Shown here piece after piece: positions 26,401 to 35,804 of a stretch of 64,000 nucleotides of DNA. Every line of letters begins with the position of its first letter. Within the stretch, counting starts at the first letter, position 1. The translations under genes were made by a program, and so were the position numbers. Under the pieces are notes generated by a model. It ran no database searches. It was given only the letters and a program-made list of their open reading frames with translations, and had not been told where the DNA came from. The stretch is taken from positions 62,001-126,000 of the forward strand of contig CAWGNS010000006.1 of assembly GCA_963824095.1 (NCBI GenBank), written 5' to 3'. Origin of the DNA: JBBDWJ01 sp963824095 (GTDB lineage Bacteria > Acidobacteriota > Terriglobia > Bryobacterales > UBA6623).

Positions 26401-28833
26401 ATGCAAGGCGTCTGGCGTGACTTTTCCTACGGATTCCGGGGCCTGCGCAAGGAGCCTTCGTTCACCTTGCTGGCCATGTTGACCCTGGCGCTCGGTATCG
26501 GCGCCTCGACCACCATCTTCAGCGTCATCCAGAACGTGCTGCTCGATCCGTTCCCTTACACCGACGCCGAAAAAGTGGTCCAGATCCAGATTCACGACAC
26601 CGAAAACGCGCGCCCCGGCGGCCGCACCTTCTTCCAGCTTCCCGAGTTCCTCGACTACTCCGAGCAATCGAACGTCTTCGAAGAGGTGATCGGCGGCACC
26701 ATGGAGGACGTCCTCTACACCACCGGCGACGGCACCGAGCTCTTCACCGGAGGCAAGGTCACCGGCAACGTGTTTCACTTCCTGGGGGTGCCGCCGCTCG
26801 TGGGCCGCGGCATCACGCCCGAGGACGCCAAACCCGCCGCGCCGCCGGTGTTTGTGCTGGCCTACAAGGCCTGGGTCAAGTACTTCAACCAGGACCCCTC
26901 GATCGTCGGCCACAGCTACGTGCTCAACGGCGTTCCGACGACGCTGGTCGGGATCATGCCGCAGCGCTTCACCAAGCTGGGCGCGGACTTATGGACCCCC
27001 TTCGAGATGTCCCGCGCCGACCCGAAGCTCAACCGCCAGTACTTCATGTTCCAGGCCAAGCTCAAGCCCGGCATCACCAACGCCCAGGCGCAGGCGGCGG
27101 TCGATACGGTGGCGCGGCGGCTCGCCCAGCAGTATCCCGACAACTACCCCAAGAATTTCAGCGTCCAAATCACGAGTTGGGTCGATACGCTCGTCGGGCA
27201 GTTCCGCAAAACGCTCTACACGCTGGCCGCGGCGGTCGGCCTGCTGCTGTTGATCGCCTGCAGCAACGTCGCCAACATGCTGCTGGCGCGTGGCGCCTCG
27301 CGCGAGCGTGAACTGGCCATTCGCGGCTCGCTGGGCGCCAGCCGCTCGAGGCTGGTGCGGCAACTGTTGGTCGAAAGCTTCCTGCTCGCTCTGGGCGGCG
27401 CGGCTCTGGGCTGCCTGTTCTCCTACGGCGGAATCAAGGCCCTGGTGACGCTGATCCCCGACGGCATGATTCCGCAGGAGGCCGTCATCCGGCTCAACGT
27501 GCCCGCTCTGCTGTTCAGCCTGGCGGCCGCGGCGTTCACGGCGCTGCTGTTCGGGCTGGCGCCGTCGCTGCAAAGCGTCGGACGCAACCTGACCGAGCCG
27601 CTGAAAGAGTCCGGCCGGGGCGTCAGCGGCGGCTTCCGGCGCGGCCGCCTGCGCAACACGCTGGTGATCGCCGAAGTGGCCTTGTCGCTGGTGTTGCTGA
27701 CCGGCGCCGGCCTGCTGATGCGCAGCTTCATCGCGCTGCAAGCGGTCGACCTCGGCATGAACCCCAACAACATTCTCACGGCCCGGCTGCCGCTGCCGCG
27801 CGGGCAATACAACACCGCCGAGGAAAAGCACCGCTTCTTCCGCCAGGTTGTGGACCGCCTGAAGGCCCTGCCCGGCGTGGTGGCCGCCAGCGAGACCAGT
27901 TCGCTACCGCCCTACGGTGGCATCGGCAGCGACATCGACATTCCCGGCAAGACGCACACCGAACGCTGGCAGGCGATTTTCCAGCTTTGCGGCGACGGCT
28001 ATTTCCCGACCCTCGGGCTGCACCTGCGGCGCGGCCGGCTGCTGACCGAAGTCGAGGTGAACGACGCCCGCAAGGTGGCGGTCATCAACGAGACGCTGGC
28101 GACAAAGTACTTCCCCAAGGAAGACCCCATCGGCCAGCGCATCGAGCTCAAGATGCTCGAAACGCTGCCGGAGAACGCCGTGCCCGACGCCGTGTTCGAA
28201 ATCGTCGGCGTCACCGCGGACGCCAAAAACAGCGGCATCCAAGACCCCATCCGCCCCGAACTGTTCATCCCTTACACGGTCACCGGCGCCTTCGAGCGCG
28301 GCATCCTGGTGCGCACGGCGCGCGAGCCGCTGGCGCTGCTGCCGGCGGTCCGCAACGAGATCTGGGCCGTCGACCGCGGCGTGGCGCTGACCTTGACCGG
28401 AAGCCTCACCGACTACCTGCGACAGTTCTCCTACGCCGAGCCGCAATTCAGCCTGGTGCTGCTGGGCGTGTTCGCGGGCGTCGGCCTGCTGCTGGTGGCG
28501 ATCGGCGTCTACAGCACGATCGCTTACACCGTAACGCGGCAGACCCAGGAGATCGGGGTCCGCATCGCTCTGGGCGCCGGCCGCTGGCACGTGCTCGGTA
28601 TGGTCATCTGGATGGGCTCGCGTCTGATCCTGGCGGGCGTTGGGTTGGGGATGCTGGGCAGCCTGGGCGCGACGCGGATTCTCGAAAGCCAACTCTGGGG
28701 TGTGTCGAAATATGATCCCGTGACGTTCGCGGCCGTGCTGGGCGTGGTGGCGATTGCCGGCCTGGCCGCCTGCTACTTTCCGGCGCGGCGCGCAACGTGC
28801 GTGGATCCGATCGTCGCCTTGCGCTACGAATAG
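26401..28833 (+). CDS. ADOP-family (MacB/FtsX-like) ABC permease
   Basis: 810 residues, intact. The N-terminus VWRDFSYGFRGLRKEPSFTL and first helix are followed by a MacB periplasmic core (residues 50-250), an FtsX unit (LLIACSNVANMLLARGASRE), a second core and a second FtsX unit ending ACYFPARRATCVDPIVALRY. This is the duplicated orphan permease layout of Acidobacteriota; no ATPase, adaptor or outer-membrane factor is nearby. It is likely to act with an ATPase encoded elsewhere, in efflux or lipoprotein/lipid handling. It provides a full-length reference for the damaged copy at 8517-11019. Confidence 0.92.
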   Translation: MQGVWRDFSYGFRGLRKEPSFTLLAMLTLALGIGASTTIFSVIQNVLLDPFPYTDAEKVVQIQIHDTENARPGGRTFFQLPEFLDYSEQSNVFEEVIGGTMEDVLYTTGDGTELFTGGKVTGNVFHFLGVPPLVGRGITPEDAKPAAPPVFVLAYKAWVKYFNQDPSIVGHSYVLNGVPTTLVGIMPQRFTKLGADLWTPFEMSRADPKLNRQYFMFQAKLKPGITNAQAQAAVDTVARRLAQQYPDNYPKNFSVQITSWVDTLVGQFRKTLYTLAAAVGLLLLIACSNVANMLLARGASRERELAIRGSLGASRSRLVRQLLVESFLLALGGAALGCLFSYGGIKALVTLIPDGMIPQEAVIRLNVPALLFSLAAAAFTALLFGLAPSLQSVGRNLTEPLKESGRGVSGGFRRGRLRNTLVIAEVALSLVLLTGAGLLMRSFIALQAVDLGMNPNNILTARLPLPRGQYNTAEEKHRFFRQVVDRLKALPGVVAASETSSLPPYGGIGSDIDIPGKTHTERWQAIFQLCGDGYFPTLGLHLRRGRLLTEVEVNDARKVAVINETLATKYFPKEDPIGQRIELKMLETLPENAVPDAVFEIVGVTADAKNSGIQDPIRPELFIPYTVTGAFERGILVRTAREPLALLPAVRNEIWAVDRGVALTLTGSLTDYLRQFSYAEPQFSLVLLGVFAGVGLLLVAIGVYSTIAYTVTRQTQEIGVRIALGAGRWHVLGMVIWMGSRLILAGVGLGMLGSLGATRILESQLWGVSKYDPVTFAAVLGVVAIAGLAACYFPARRATCVDPIVALRYE

Positions 28834-29614
28834 GCATCGTGGGCGCACGTCCTGCCGTGCCCGCGGCCGGCGCGAAAGGCATCCCGCGGCGGGTTTTGCG
28901 ATTCGCGGCGCCGCGTCGAACTTTCGCGATCCCTTTTCCACTCCGCGCAACCAGCGCCACCCGCGCCAGGCCCCCGCGGAAATGTGCGTTTCCCCACCGG
29001 GCGCACGGCCGCCGCAGCGACGTTTCCGCCCTCCCCCGGATCGATGACTTACAGAGGCCACTTCGCGGCGTCTGCGTTTGCGCTTCAAGATGGCGCGGGC
29101 CTCTGGCCGGAGCCGCCGGCGTAAAGGCCGGTGTTCCCCTGCCGGGCCCCTAACGAACTTCCGGGGCCCGGAACCAGGAAAAGCTTGGGCCACGAGCGAC
29201 CAGGAACGTCCGCCTCAAGCGGGACGCCGCCGGCCGGGGGCCCGCGCCACCCGGCGGGGTTCCAGCGCGGCTCCGGCGGTCGGGGCGGAATTTGTAGCCG
29301 GCCGATGGCTGCCGTAGCTGACTTGTGGCAGACTGAGAAGCTGTGCAAGTGCTGCGTTTTGAGCGGCCTGACCCCGTAGAATCGGTGCCGGCGTTAGCGG
29401 ATTGAGGCGAGCAACCCAACCCCGTTTTCGGGCATCGATGATGGAACTACCCGGTTTCGGCAGAGGGCGGCCCGGCAGTACCTTCGGGGGCAGAGGTTTT
29501 CGCGAGATGGACGAGTTGCCGGACCCGCCGGGTGTTCTGCCGTGCCCGCGCGGAACGGCCCAGACGACTCAGACACGCCAACACGAGCGATCGGACCCAC
29601 GTACCTTGCCGCCC
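28834..29614. other. 781-bp gap without a recognised gene
   Basis: There are only weak signals: a partial family A-like end at about 29110-29134 (AGCCGCCGGCGTAAAGGCC) and a family E-like GGGGGCCCGCGCCACC string near 29236-29251. Open frames on both strands look non-coding. No promoter was identified for the D15 gene that follows. Confidence 0.4.
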
Positions 29615-30919
29615 ATGAACTTCCATTCCATTGCGTCCGGCCGCCGACGGGCAGGCCGTGCCGCCACCTGGCTCTGCGTGGCGGTCTGTTGGGCGGCGCT
29701 GGCGCCGTCCGCGCTACGGGCTCAAGCCGATTCGCAGGCGGCACCGCCCGGCTCGGAAACGGCGGCGCCCGATTCGCGCGCCGCGGAATGGGAGGCGGCG
29801 CGCCAGCTGAAGGCCGAGCATCTCGAGCCCGAGGAAGTTTCCAAGACCGAAGCGCGATTGAACGCGTTTCGCGACAGCCACATATTGGAGCGGCTGACCC
29901 AGGGCATCGGCGGCTTTCGCATCCGGCTGGGCGGGCTGGCCACCGGCCAAGGCTTCGCCGTCGGGCCCGAGTACTCGCGGCAGGAGATCGCCCACGGCCA
30001 GGTGCAGTTTCGCGGCTCGGCGCGCGGGGCGACCTCAGGCGCGCTGCTGTTCGACCTGCAACTGACCCTGCCCAAGCTGGCCAACGACCACGCCTTTGTC
30101 GATCTCTACGCGCTGCATCAGAACTATCCGCGCATCGACTACTACGGGCCGGGGCCGGACTCGGAAAAAGGCAGCCGCACGAACTTCCGGCTGGAGACCA
30201 ACTCCTACGATTTCACGGCGGGGGTGAAGCCGATCTCGCGGCTCAAGCTGGGCGTCACCGGCGGCTATATCACTACCAACGCCGGGCCCGGAAACCGCGA
30301 AGGCATTGCGTCCAGCGAGCAGGTTTTTGGTCCCGCGACAGCGCCGGCAATCGGGGACCAGCCGAATTATCTGCGCGGCGGCCTGCTGGCGCACTTCGAT
30401 TACCGCGATAACCCGGGCGGCCCGCGCTCGGGCGGCAGCTACCTGGCGCGCTTTGCTTACTACGACGACCGCACGCTGGGGCTCCACGATTTCCGCCGCC
30501 TGGAGCTCGACGCCCAGCAATACTTTCCGATGTTCAACAAGCGCCGCGTGATCGCCCTGCGGGTGAACACGCAAATGAGCTATACCGCCGACGGGCAAAG
30601 CGTGCCTTTTTATATGCAACCCACGCTGGGCGGCTCGGACGATCTGCGCGGCTTTCGCAGCTACCGGTTTTATGACGACAACCAGATCGTCGCCAACGCC
30701 GAGTATCGCTGGGAAACGTTTTCCGGGCTCGACGCGGCGCTGTTCTTCGACGCCGGCAAGGTGGCCCCGAAGCGTTCGGAGATCAACTTTCACGATTTGA
30801 AAACGACGGTTGGTTTCGGCCTGCGCTTCAACGTCCGCAACAACGTGTTCCTGCGGATCGACGTCGGCTTCAGCCGCGAAGGCACGCAGGTCTGGTTGAA
30901 ATTCAAGAATCCGTTCTGA
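29615..30919 (+). CDS. BamA/TamA-like (surface antigen D15) outer-membrane barrel protein
   Basis: 434 residues. A signal peptide (AATWLCVAVCWAALAPSALR) precedes a short periplasmic segment, then an Omp85-type barrel with the hallmark strands GGLLAHFDYRDNPGGPRSG, QPTLGGSDDLRGFRSYRF and DAALFFDAGKV, and a C-terminal Phe (WLKFKNPF). POTRA domains are largely absent, so it resembles short D15 or patatin-associated barrels rather than BamA itself. Its TGA overlaps the ATG of the next gene by one base (TGATG), implying translational coupling and a shared function. Confidence 0.87.
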   Translation: MNFHSIASGRRRAGRAATWLCVAVCWAALAPSALRAQADSQAAPPGSETAAPDSRAAEWEAARQLKAEHLEPEEVSKTEARLNAFRDSHILERLTQGIGGFRIRLGGLATGQGFAVGPEYSRQEIAHGQVQFRGSARGATSGALLFDLQLTLPKLANDHAFVDLYALHQNYPRIDYYGPGPDSEKGSRTNFRLETNSYDFTAGVKPISRLKLGVTGGYITTNAGPGNREGIASSEQVFGPATAPAIGDQPNYLRGGLLAHFDYRDNPGGPRSGGSYLARFAYYDDRTLGLHDFRRLELDAQQYFPMFNKRRVIALRVNTQMSYTADGQSVPFYMQPTLGGSDDLRGFRSYRFYDDNQIVANAEYRWETFSGLDAALFFDAGKVAPKRSEINFHDLKTTVGFGLRFNVRNNVFLRIDVGFSREGTQVWLKFKNPF

Positions 30920-32565
30920 TGCCCATGAACGCAAACTCGATGATCCGGGGCGGGCGGCGGCTGTGGCCCCTGCTGGCGCTGCTGCCGTTGCTGTTGTCGC
31001 TTGCGGCGCCGGCCGGCGCGCGCAAGTTCTACGACGACGACCCGCTCGAGAAGGAGCCGGCGCCGCTCAACGTCGCGCAGGCCAAGTCGCGCAAGCTGAA
31101 CGAATACTACGATTTCTTCACCCACACCTTCGGCAGGCCGGGCGAGCGCAACCAGCCGGGCGCGCCGATCCCGGCCGGCGGCGTCAACACGCTCGGCGAG
31201 GTGCCCGACGGCGGCTGGTACGTGAAGCGCCACTACTGGCATCCCATGACGACCGAGGAACTGGTGCGCGGCCCGCGCGTGGGCGAGCCGCCGCAGGGCG
31301 CCTGGAAGGTGGTCGCCGCCAAAACCGAAGGCGTCACCCCCGGCTTCACCATCGACGACGAGCGCGGCCGGCGCTACGTCATCAAGTTCGATCCGCGCCA
31401 GAACCCCGAGATGGCCACCGCGGCCGACGTGATCGGCTCGCTGTTCTTCTACGCGCTGGGATATCACGTTCCGGAAAACTACATCGTCTATTTCGACCGC
31501 GACCGCTTGACGGTATCGCCCGACGCGCAGTTGGTCGACGCCGGCGGCAAGCATCGCAAGATGACCGGGCGTGATATCGCCGAACTGCTGGCGCAGGTCG
31601 ACCCCGAGCCGGGCAAGGGCTACCGCGCCATCGCCAGCCGCTACCTGCCGGGCAAGATCCTGGGGCCGTTCCGCTACTACGGCACGCGCGCCGACGACCC
31701 CAACGACATCGTTCCCCACGAAAACCGGCGCGACCTGCGCGGCCTGTTCGTGTTCGCCGCCTGGCTATCCCATACCGACGCCAAGGCGCTCAATACCCTC
31801 GACACGCTGATCGAGCAAGACGGCGTTCACTTCGTCGAGCACCACCTGATCGACTTCGGCGCCAGCCTGGGCAGCGACAGCTTCGAAGCCAAGAGCCCGC
31901 GCGGCGGCAACGCTTACATGTTCGAGTGGGGGCTGGCGGCGAAGCAATTGTTCAGCCTGGGGTTCTATCTGCCGCGCTGGGCGCGCGCGCACTATCCGCA
32001 CATCCCTTCGGTCGGCAACTTCGAGTCGAAGATCTTCGACCCCGAAAAATGGAAACCGAACTATCCGATCCCGGCGTTTGAGAATCGGCTGCCCGAGGAC
32101 GAGTTCTGGGCGGCCAAGCAAGTGATGGCCTTCACGGGCGAACAGATTCGAGCATTGGTCGGCGCCGGGAAGTTCAGCCACCCCGAAGCCGTCGAGTACC
32201 TCGCCACTAGTCTGATGGCGCGACGCGACAAGATCGGCCGCACCTATTTCCAGAAGGTGCTGCCCCTCGATCGTTTTCGAGTCGAGCAGGGCCGGCTGGC
32301 GTTTGACGATCTGGCCGTGGAGCACGGACTGGCCGCGGCGCGGCCCTACGCTGTGTCGTGGTTCCAGTTCGACAACGAGGCGGAAAAGCTGACCGAGATT
32401 GTAGGGGCTCACGCCGCCGGGCTGCCCGCCGAGGTTGTTCAGGGCCCGGATGGGGCTTATTTCGCGGCCGCCATTCACGCCGGAGACGCCAGAAAATCGG
32501 TGACCGTTTACCTGCGCAAACGAGGCGAAAGGTTTCGCGTAGTCGGTGTGGATCGGGCGCAATAG
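30919..32565 (+). CDS. Secreted protein with protein-kinase-like catalytic motifs
   Basis: 548 residues. The signal peptide (LLALLPLLLSLAAPAGA) is followed by a domain with kinase-fold hallmarks in order: RRYVIKFDPRQNPEMATAAD (Lys156 on a beta-strand, Glu164 on the next helix), SHTDAKALNTLD (Asp287 and Asn292, the D-x4-N catalytic loop), and HHLIDFGASLG (Asp312, DFG-like). The order and spacing resemble HipA, Fam20 and CotH-type atypical kinases. The C-terminal 200 residues are uncharacterised. Export to the periplasm is predicted, and it is translationally coupled to the upstream D15 barrel. Kinase activity is inferred from motifs only; a pseudokinase is possible. Confidence 0.7.
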   Translation: MPMNANSMIRGGRRLWPLLALLPLLLSLAAPAGARKFYDDDPLEKEPAPLNVAQAKSRKLNEYYDFFTHTFGRPGERNQPGAPIPAGGVNTLGEVPDGGWYVKRHYWHPMTTEELVRGPRVGEPPQGAWKVVAAKTEGVTPGFTIDDERGRRYVIKFDPRQNPEMATAADVIGSLFFYALGYHVPENYIVYFDRDRLTVSPDAQLVDAGGKHRKMTGRDIAELLAQVDPEPGKGYRAIASRYLPGKILGPFRYYGTRADDPNDIVPHENRRDLRGLFVFAAWLSHTDAKALNTLDTLIEQDGVHFVEHHLIDFGASLGSDSFEAKSPRGGNAYMFEWGLAAKQLFSLGFYLPRWARAHYPHIPSVGNFESKIFDPEKWKPNYPIPAFENRLPEDEFWAAKQVMAFTGEQIRALVGAGKFSHPEAVEYLATSLMARRDKIGRTYFQKVLPLDRFRVEQGRLAFDDLAVEHGLAAARPYAVSWFQFDNEAEKLTEIVGAHAAGLPAEVVQGPDGAYFAAAIHAGDARKSVTVYLRKRGERFRVVGVDRAQ

Positions 32566-32601
32566 CGCCGGCGAAGGCGAACTTTCGCAAAGACCAAAGA
32601 C

Positions 32602-32765
32602 AACAGAGCCGCAGGCGTGAGCCAGCGGGCCGAGTTGCCGGGATGTTGGCGGGCGGCGCGGTATGCGTTGGGCCGATTCCGGATTGTCCTTGTTGGCGTG
32701 TTGGTGCGCTTCGCCCCGCGCGTCGACGGTGGCTCGGCCCGCCGGCTTACGCCCGCGGCTCTGTT
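32602..32765. repeat. Family A bipartite inverted repeat
   Basis: Left end 32602-32634 (AGAGCCGCAGGCGTGAGCC) and right end 32734-32765 (GGCTTACGCCCGCGGCTCT), with a core of about 100 bp. It sits between two convergent genes. Confidence 0.7.
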
Positions 32766-32791
32766 TGGGGGCGGCACCCGTCACACCCGCC

Positions 32792-33592
32792 TCAAGCGCG
32801 CAGGATTGTCTCGAGGTGGTCGTTGAAGTTCTTCATGTGGCGCGCCGCGGCGCCGGCCGCACCCGCCAGTTCCTCGCGGGTGCGTTGCGCCGAGGCCGCC
32901 GCCGGACTGACTTCCCCTTGGGGCGAAAAACGCAGCCAGCCCAGCAGCAGGCACGCCGCATAGGCGGTCGCCTCCGTCACGTCGCGCGCGTTCCGAAACT
33001 CTGGGCCCAGGTAGTTGCGCACCACCGACAGGATCGCCTGCACCGCGAAGGTCAGCCCGAACACCACAAACAGCAGACGCACGTTGGGGTTCGCGACCGT
33101 CGGGAACACTTTCTGGAACAGGAACAGCAGGAACAGCGAGCCGGCCAGGATCAAAGCGATACTTTGCTCCTGTTTCAGCCAAAACACCTTCCAGCGGTCC
33201 AGGTCGACCACGGTGAAGGCGTTGACCGCCAGCGAGACAACCACGATTCCGCCGATCAGTCCCAGCGATCCATAAACGACCATCCGGCCCAGCTTCTGCA
33301 AACCGCGAAAACCTTGCAACAGCCGGTCGAAGATCTCGAACACGACGCCGAAGGTCAGCAGCCAATGGATCGGCTGTAGCAACGGCCACCAAAGGCTATA
33401 AGCGGGGCGTCCGCCGATTTTATAGTGGGAATAATAGAAGAAGAGGCCGATCATCCCATCGCCGCAAACCAGCGCCAGATAGGTAAACAGCCAACGATAA
33501 CGGCGAAACAGGCCAGTTCGCCATAAGCGCAACGCCCAGAGACCCGCCAGAATCACCGACAGCGGCCATATGGCTTGAAGAAACACTGCCAT
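32792..33592 (-). CDS. Integral membrane protein of unknown function (about 7 helices)
   Basis: 266 residues with about seven hydrophobic helices (for example IWPLSVILAGLWALRLW, WLFTYLALVCGDGMIGLFFY, VVYGSLGLIGGIVVVSLAVN, SIALILAGSLFLLFLF, LLFVVFGLTFAVQAILSVV) and a soluble Ala-rich C-terminus (EVSPAAASAQRTREELAGAA). It has no signature residues that I recognise; similar proteins are seen in Acidobacteriota. The ATG at 33592 begins directly at the first helix. The 303-bp gap upstream (33593-33895) shows no gene. Confidence 0.7.
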   Translation of the reverse strand: MAVFLQAIWPLSVILAGLWALRLWRTGLFRRYRWLFTYLALVCGDGMIGLFFYYSHYKIGGRPAYSLWWPLLQPIHWLLTFGVVFEIFDRLLQGFRGLQKLGRMVVYGSLGLIGGIVVVSLAVNAFTVVDLDRWKVFWLKQEQSIALILAGSLFLLFLFQKVFPTVANPNVRLLFVVFGLTFAVQAILSVVRNYLGPEFRNARDVTEATAYAACLLLGWLRFSPQGEVSPAAASAQRTREELAGAAGAAARHMKNFNDHLETILRA

Positions 33593-33895
33593 AAGAAAAC
33601 AACCTCATGCTACCGGAAACCCCGCGCTTTTCACCCTGAAATTCGCAGCGGGATTCCGTCCGGCGTCCAGCGGGCAAGACGCCCGGGCGGGGCTGGCGTT
33701 ACTTGGATGCACTCGACGGCGCGGAAGCCACCCCTTATACACAGCCCCTGTGTCGAACGGCGACGGGGGCAACGTGCAACGCCCCGGATGACGGCGCCCG
33801 GCCGGCGCCATTGGCCCAGCCGGACCACTACGCCCGGATCCGTGAGGTCCGGCCGTGGCGCGGTGGCGTGCGCTGTTGCGGGTTGTCATCGTTCG

Positions 33896-35287
33896 CTAAT
33901 CCAGCTTCGGCCGCTTCTGGTGCCAGGACGTGGCGCGCTCGAAGGCGTGACCGATTTCGAGCACGCCGGCCTCGTCGAACAGCCGGCCGATGATCTGCAG
34001 TCCGATCGGCATGCCGCGCGAATCGAAGCCGCAGGGCAGCGACAGCAGCGGCATACCCGCCAGGTTCAAGGCGCGCATGAAGCGCGTGGTGGCCAGCCGC
34101 ACGTTGACTTCCTGGCCCGCGATCGAGACGGTATTCTGGCCGATCTTCGCGGCCGTAATCGGGATCGTCGGCGTCACGATGATATCGACCTGTGTCAGCA
34201 GGCGGTTGAACGCGGCGGCAAACTCCCGGCGGCGGCGCTGCGCGTCGAGGTAGTCGGTGGCCAGCACGAAGCGGCCCTGCTGCAACAGCGCCCGCACGTC
34301 TTCGCCGAAATCCTCGGGCCGCCGCTCGATTTCGCGGTGGTGCACCGAGGCGGCCTCGGCCAGCAGAATGAGCTGCGCGATCGTGTTGAACTCCTCGATG
34401 TCGGGGACGTCGATGTCGACGAGCGCCGCGCCGAGACTTTCCAGTGTCGCCACCGCGTCGCGGACCGAGGCATCGATCTCGGGGTCGAGTCCTTCGAAGT
34501 AGAAATTGCGGGGCACGCCGATCTTTTTGCCGTCGAGGCGGGCGTCGGGCGCGAACGACGGCAGCGCGAATGGCGCCGCGACGCTGCTGGTATCGCGCGC
34601 GTCGTAGCCGGCGATGGCCTCATAGACCAGCGCCGTATCCTCCACCGTCCAGCCGAACGGCCCGGCATGGTCGAGCGTGTGGCCCAGCGGAAACACGCCA
34701 TAGCGGCTGACGCGGCCGAAGGTCGGCTTGAGCCCGACCAGTCCGCAAAGCGCGGCCGGAATGCGAATCGAGCCGCCGGTATCCGAGCCCAGCGAAAAGC
34801 AGCACGTGCCGCCGCCCAGCGCCGCCGCCGAGCCGCCGCTCGAACCGCCCGGGATGCGCTCGCGATCCCAGGGATTGCGGATCGCCCCGTAGTGCGGGTT
34901 GTTGCTGGTGATGCCGAACGCGCACTCGTGCAGCCCGGCCTTGCCCATCACAATGGCGCCAGCGGCAGCGAGCTTTTCAACCACCGCTGCGTCGTAGTCG
35001 GGCACGAAATCGGCCAGGATCTTGGTGCCCACCGTGGTCCGGATGCCTTTGGTGTAGAACAGGTCCTTGGGGGCATAGGGGATGCCGTGCAGCGGCCCGC
35101 GATAGTTCCCCGCCCGGATCTCCTGCTCGGCGCGGCGGGCCTGTTCGAGCGCCAGGTCGGCGGTCACGGTGATGTAGGCATTGAGCACCGGCTGCATCTT
35201 TTCGATACGAGCCAGCAGCTGCCGGGTCAGCTCCACCGGAGAGAGTTTGCCGGCGCGGATTTGTGGTGCGAGTTCCGTGATCGTCAC
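33896..35287 (-). CDS. Amidase (amidase-signature family, GatA/AtzE-like)
   Basis: 463-residue Ser-cisSer-Lys amidase. The signature is intact: catalytic Lys in IPYAPKDLF, GGSSGGSAAALGGG with the cis-Ser, and GSDTGGSIRIPAALCG with the nucleophile Ser. It hydrolyses an amide bond of unknown substrate, or acts as GatA in transamidation. It lies downstream of a GatC/AtzG-like small gene on the same strand, with 280 bp between them that contain a candidate promoter, and no gatB is nearby. This favours an AtzE-type hydrolase over tRNA amidotransferase. The start is GTG at 35287. Confidence 0.88.
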   Translation of the reverse strand: MTITELAPQIRAGKLSPVELTRQLLARIEKMQPVLNAYITVTADLALEQARRAEQEIRAGNYRGPLHGIPYAPKDLFYTKGIRTTVGTKILADFVPDYDAAVVEKLAAAGAIVMGKAGLHECAFGITSNNPHYGAIRNPWDRERIPGGSSGGSAAALGGGTCCFSLGSDTGGSIRIPAALCGLVGLKPTFGRVSRYGVFPLGHTLDHAGPFGWTVEDTALVYEAIAGYDARDTSSVAAPFALPSFAPDARLDGKKIGVPRNFYFEGLDPEIDASVRDAVATLESLGAALVDIDVPDIEEFNTIAQLILLAEAASVHHREIERRPEDFGEDVRALLQQGRFVLATDYLDAQRRRREFAAAFNRLLTQVDIIVTPTIPITAAKIGQNTVSIAGQEVNVRLATTRFMRALNLAGMPLLSLPCGFDSRGMPIGLQIIGRLFDEAGVLEIGHAFERATSWHQKRPKLD

Positions 35288-35301
35288 AGTTTTGCTAATA
35301 C

Positions 35302-35330
35302 CCAGTCTCTATCTACCAGTCTCTATATAT
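35302..35330 (-). promoter_or_regulatory. Promoter/operator candidate upstream of the amidase
   Basis: The 11-base sequence CCAGTCTCTAT occurs twice in tandem (35302-35312 and 35316-35326), overlapping a TATATA box (minus strand, about 35325-35330) in an AT-rich island about 15-45 bases before the amidase start. A tandem pair over a -10 box suggests a regulator binding site. The rest of the gap to 35566 shows nothing. Confidence 0.4.
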
Positions 35331-35566
35331 ACGACACGCGGCCCGCTATCGATCAAAAAAAACCGGCCGACGCCGCCAACGAAATGCCAGCCCAGGAGTA
35401 ACTAGGTTAAACCCCTTAGCGTTCGAAACCAGGCGGAGCCCTACAGGCACAACCGACGCCGCGGACACACTGCCTCTTATCGAGGCGTCTGGCTCGCGAA
35501 CGTAACCGGGACTACTCAGCCGCCCCCGACGAGTCGTTTCCCAACGGACTCTGCCGCGCGGGTCCC

Positions 35567-35752
35567 TCAATCACCCGAAGAGGTCTCGCCCCTGCCGGCC
35601 GGCCGGAACACCGGCGCCGGCTCTACGGTGCTCAAATCACGGTCCAAGGCCCTCCGGGCGCGCTCGCGCAGCGCATCCAGAGGCGGCGTCAGCCGCTCCA
35701 GATCCTCGGCGGAGATGTTCCAGCCATAGACTTCGGTTAACTTCTTCCACAT
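35567..35752 (-). CDS. GatC/AtzG-like small amidase partner
   Basis: 61 residues with the shape of the GatC/AtzG family: a helical N-terminus (VYGWNISAEDLERLTPPLDA), a charged helix (LRERARRALDRD) and the conserved tail LSTVEPAPVFRPAG, comparable to the VEPxxxxxP end of GatC. Such proteins wrap around and stabilise amidases. Its position upstream of an amidase on the same strand supports this. The similarity is visible but weak because the protein is so short. It is transcribed divergently from yjbQ. Confidence 0.62.
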   Translation of the reverse strand: MWKKLTEVYGWNISAEDLERLTPPLDALRERARRALDRDLSTVEPAPVFRPAGRGETSSGD

Positions 35753-35804
35753 GGCGCTCGGGGGCCCCTTTCCAACGGCGACTCTACAGTTTACAGTGGT
35801 GGAG

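Noticed and set aside
32781..33392. Alternative minus-strand frame overlapping the seven-helix membrane protein
   Set aside because: It is the out-of-frame shadow; the chosen frame has regular hydrophobic helices.
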